Shown one piece after another: positions 60,301-60,716 of a stretch of DNA of 60,716 nucleotides. Both the position numbers and the translations under genes were made by a program. Each line of letters starts with the position of its first letter. Position 1 is the stretch's first letter. A model generated the notes under the pieces. The model saw nothing but the letters and a program-made list of their open reading frames with translations. It was not told the origin of the DNA and did not search any database. The stretch is from CAZHWT01 sp964536215 (GTDB lineage Bacteria; Patescibacteriota; CAZHWT01), in assembly GCA_964536215.1 (NCBI GenBank), contig CAZHWT010000004.1, positions 1 to 60,716 on the forward strand, in the 5' to 3' direction.

Positions 60301-60716
60301 ATCAACGATTAACACTAAATAATTCCAGGAATTGAGTTCAGTTACTGTTGTCGTAAGCTCTAGATAACTTGGAGTGCCGGAGGACAACGAAACTAAAGCA
60401 TGGAAACTTGAACTATTCCCGTTGCCATAGTCAATTCGGGTATTGCCGTTCTCGCCCAGCATCCCTCGACGATTTAACTCCGGATAAATACTACTATTGG
60501 CCCAAATGGCATATGTTCTACTTTGAGATGTTGTAGGCGTCCCAAGTGAAATATAATCATCCACCCCATCAAACCTCCCTCCATTGCCAAACTTACCAAT
60601 CCCCACTGCCGTTCCATTAATTGTCTGCCCATTATTCCCATTCCCACTAGCATCCTTAACTTCCCCACTCGTCCCATTCCAACTACTCTCATCCATCTTC
60701 CAATACCCCACCAACC
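57373..60716 (-). CDS. large LamG-repeat surface protein, 5' end cut
   Basis: At least 1113 residues are visible, and the frame is open to the window edge, so the N-terminus is missing. Five LamG/concanavalin-A-like domains follow one another, each opening with a YWK/YDF/YKF(D/E)E(G/S) motif, then SGNGNNG or SGNGH, FDGVDDY, and closing with DE.(R/K).YN.A.T. They begin near visible residues 3, 212, 420, 675 and 888. An STSTESTTTGTGQTATKPSN linker precedes domain four. The protein ends in GGAVRWGE with no LPATG. It probably binds glycans and was built by internal duplication. Confidence 0.9.
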   Translation of the reverse strand, partial: LVGYWKMDESSWNGTSGEVKDASGNGNNGQTINGTAVGIGKFGNGGRFDGVDDYISLGTPTTSQSRTYAIWANSSIYPELNRRGMLGENGNTRIDYGNGNSSSFHALVSLSSGTPSYLELTTTVTELNSWNYLVLIVDNEKSAASFYLNGELSSTATWDPAVRHANNGGGAYIGRVNGSAQFDGGMDEARIYNRALTSSEVQQLYTYAPKPVAYYDFEEGSGNSVYDKSGNGHTGTWSGTSDRYVAGQVGKAGSFNGVDGVIDVADMSFAAKDISIGWWQRTPMQPGSFYRIFQSNGNAAIYFNGDAHNGLYGYLGESTPKVFLPGKHLDDDQWHYIALVATASDGRIKAYLDGTLTSDLDAAFAGISVDSLMLAGDDTTSLYRLKGLLDEFKIYNYARTPGQVVQDMQAGQSAVDSPVGYWKFDEGKGVVARNSGVAGSGLDGTVKNVASPAVADSGWSVDGKTRGGIRFDGVDDFVESENSAMADIRGPVTLSAWIKPATLLGYHTIAGKSGGSVSSAQYELQQQGSSIAFVVTNGSANFIATYPQPLEVNKWQHVLGVFDGSGVLVYVDGKLGARVPFTGTKSATSTTFRIGSRTTGTPLYFQGSIDEVKLYNAALTPQAILVDYNQSAGSIIGSTSTESTTTGTGQTATKPSNSAGSKYCVPGDTSDCAAPVVAYDFEEGSGATVADVSGNNHEGSWHGSGAQYGPGRTGKAGYFDGDDYTTTSSEADLNPTSITVEAWVQLEVIDSHFYTFVGKWRPGVSQQYLLQIDTDNHFAFWTGDGGGGGSRIASSTVPVTGRWYHVVGTQTGSTKQLYINGILESRSTGGTPLGSSTIPFTVGSKQDGTGSYFEHLHGQLDEIRVYDYARTPAQVAWDYNYGKPIAHYKFDECSGTAIHDSSGNGLDGVLSLGSGGTTAVGNCENAASAWGMAKSGKYNSAMSFDGVDDYVDVTNTVLPTSNMTISMWIKPSSVDAHYRALYAWGPTSGCTPASQYLVLYNSQLWLRTGCGSQVMSKQVIQTDQWQHVLITIDPEGVTSIYRNGVLINFSAPSSSRMGQTVGPGVNTIGMYYAGGVATGFYEGLLDDVQIFNYMLTDAQIKTLYNGGAVRWGE

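Noticed and set aside
1..60716. Alternative genetic code with TGA as Gly or Trp, as in some CPR groups
   Set aside because: TGA serves as the stop of normal-length genes (for example 17218-17661 and the ATPase stop at 21291), and proteins up to 1113 residues read cleanly in the standard code.

Overview
The window most resembles a chromosome piece from a member of the Candidate Phyla Radiation (Patescibacteria), with Saccharibacteria the best guess. This is an inference from gene content, not from a marker gene. It rests on an RRM-type RNA-binding protein with an RGG tail, several surface proteins ending in LPATG sortase-type signals (a Gram-positive style envelope), an F420-type luciferase-like oxidoreductase, and many small single-gene units of Nudix, MazG, VOC, SRPBCC and DUF1801 types. 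There is no rRNA, ribosomal protein or CRISPR array. The standard code fits, because TGA ends genes and long frames stay open. One tRNA, Gln(CUG), is present.

Layout. 1-13.5 kb: MarR/MFS exporter pair, GH13 glucosidase, RRM protein, aldo/keto reductase, LLM oxidoreductase, RDD protein, endonuclease III, uracil-DNA glycosylase, SPFH protein and YaaA, separated by long spacers rich in dispersed repeats. 13.9-18.2 kb: a secreted SH3-SLT murein hydrolase and several small, partly unknown genes. 18.5-25.6 kb: RNA methyltransferase, DrrAB-like ABC exporter, TetR regulator and M32 carboxypeptidase. 26-35.5 kb: GT-C glycosyltransferase, membrane molybdopterin oxidoreductase, a kinase broken by an in-frame stop, two near-identical cation/proton antiporters flanking an SRPBCC gene and a GH130 gene. 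35.7-39 kb: DUF1801/DUF1761, a DUF2975-DUF2975-XRE operon and a VTT membrane protein. 39-44.5 kb: two LPATG surface proteins around a GH3 glycosidase. 44.8-52 kb: nucleotide-housekeeping genes (MazG twice, Nudix twice, HD, histidine phosphatase), a frameshifted DHFR-like gene, RidA, an Imm5-like protein and an XRE regulator. 52-60.7 kb: a third LPATG protein, a HEPN-like protein, tRNA-Gln, PspC and a very large LamG-repeat protein cut by the window edge.

Two gene populations stand out. About twenty genes have a TATAAT-like box exactly 6-8 bases before the start codon and no Shine-Dalgarno, which is the layout of leaderless mRNAs. The others have a good Shine-Dalgarno, often a visible -35 box, and frequently a strong hairpin after the stop. 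By eye the given strand is C-rich and G-poor in most of the window, but several Shine-Dalgarno/hairpin genes (murein hydrolase, GH130, XRE and others) look balanced, as recent arrivals might.

The spacers carry a composite dispersed repeat: (GATTAGC)n, a conserved block of about 85 bases, and a TCCGCCAGAGGCGGA hairpin. Other short palindromic families, a 63-base inverted pair 15 kb apart, and a 19-base palindrome shared by the tetR promoter and two other loci are also present. I did not find a complete, clearly new multi-gene defence system. The best leads are the leaderless architecture, the repeat family, the TetR operator set and the HEPN gene beside a tRNA with a duplicated 3' end.
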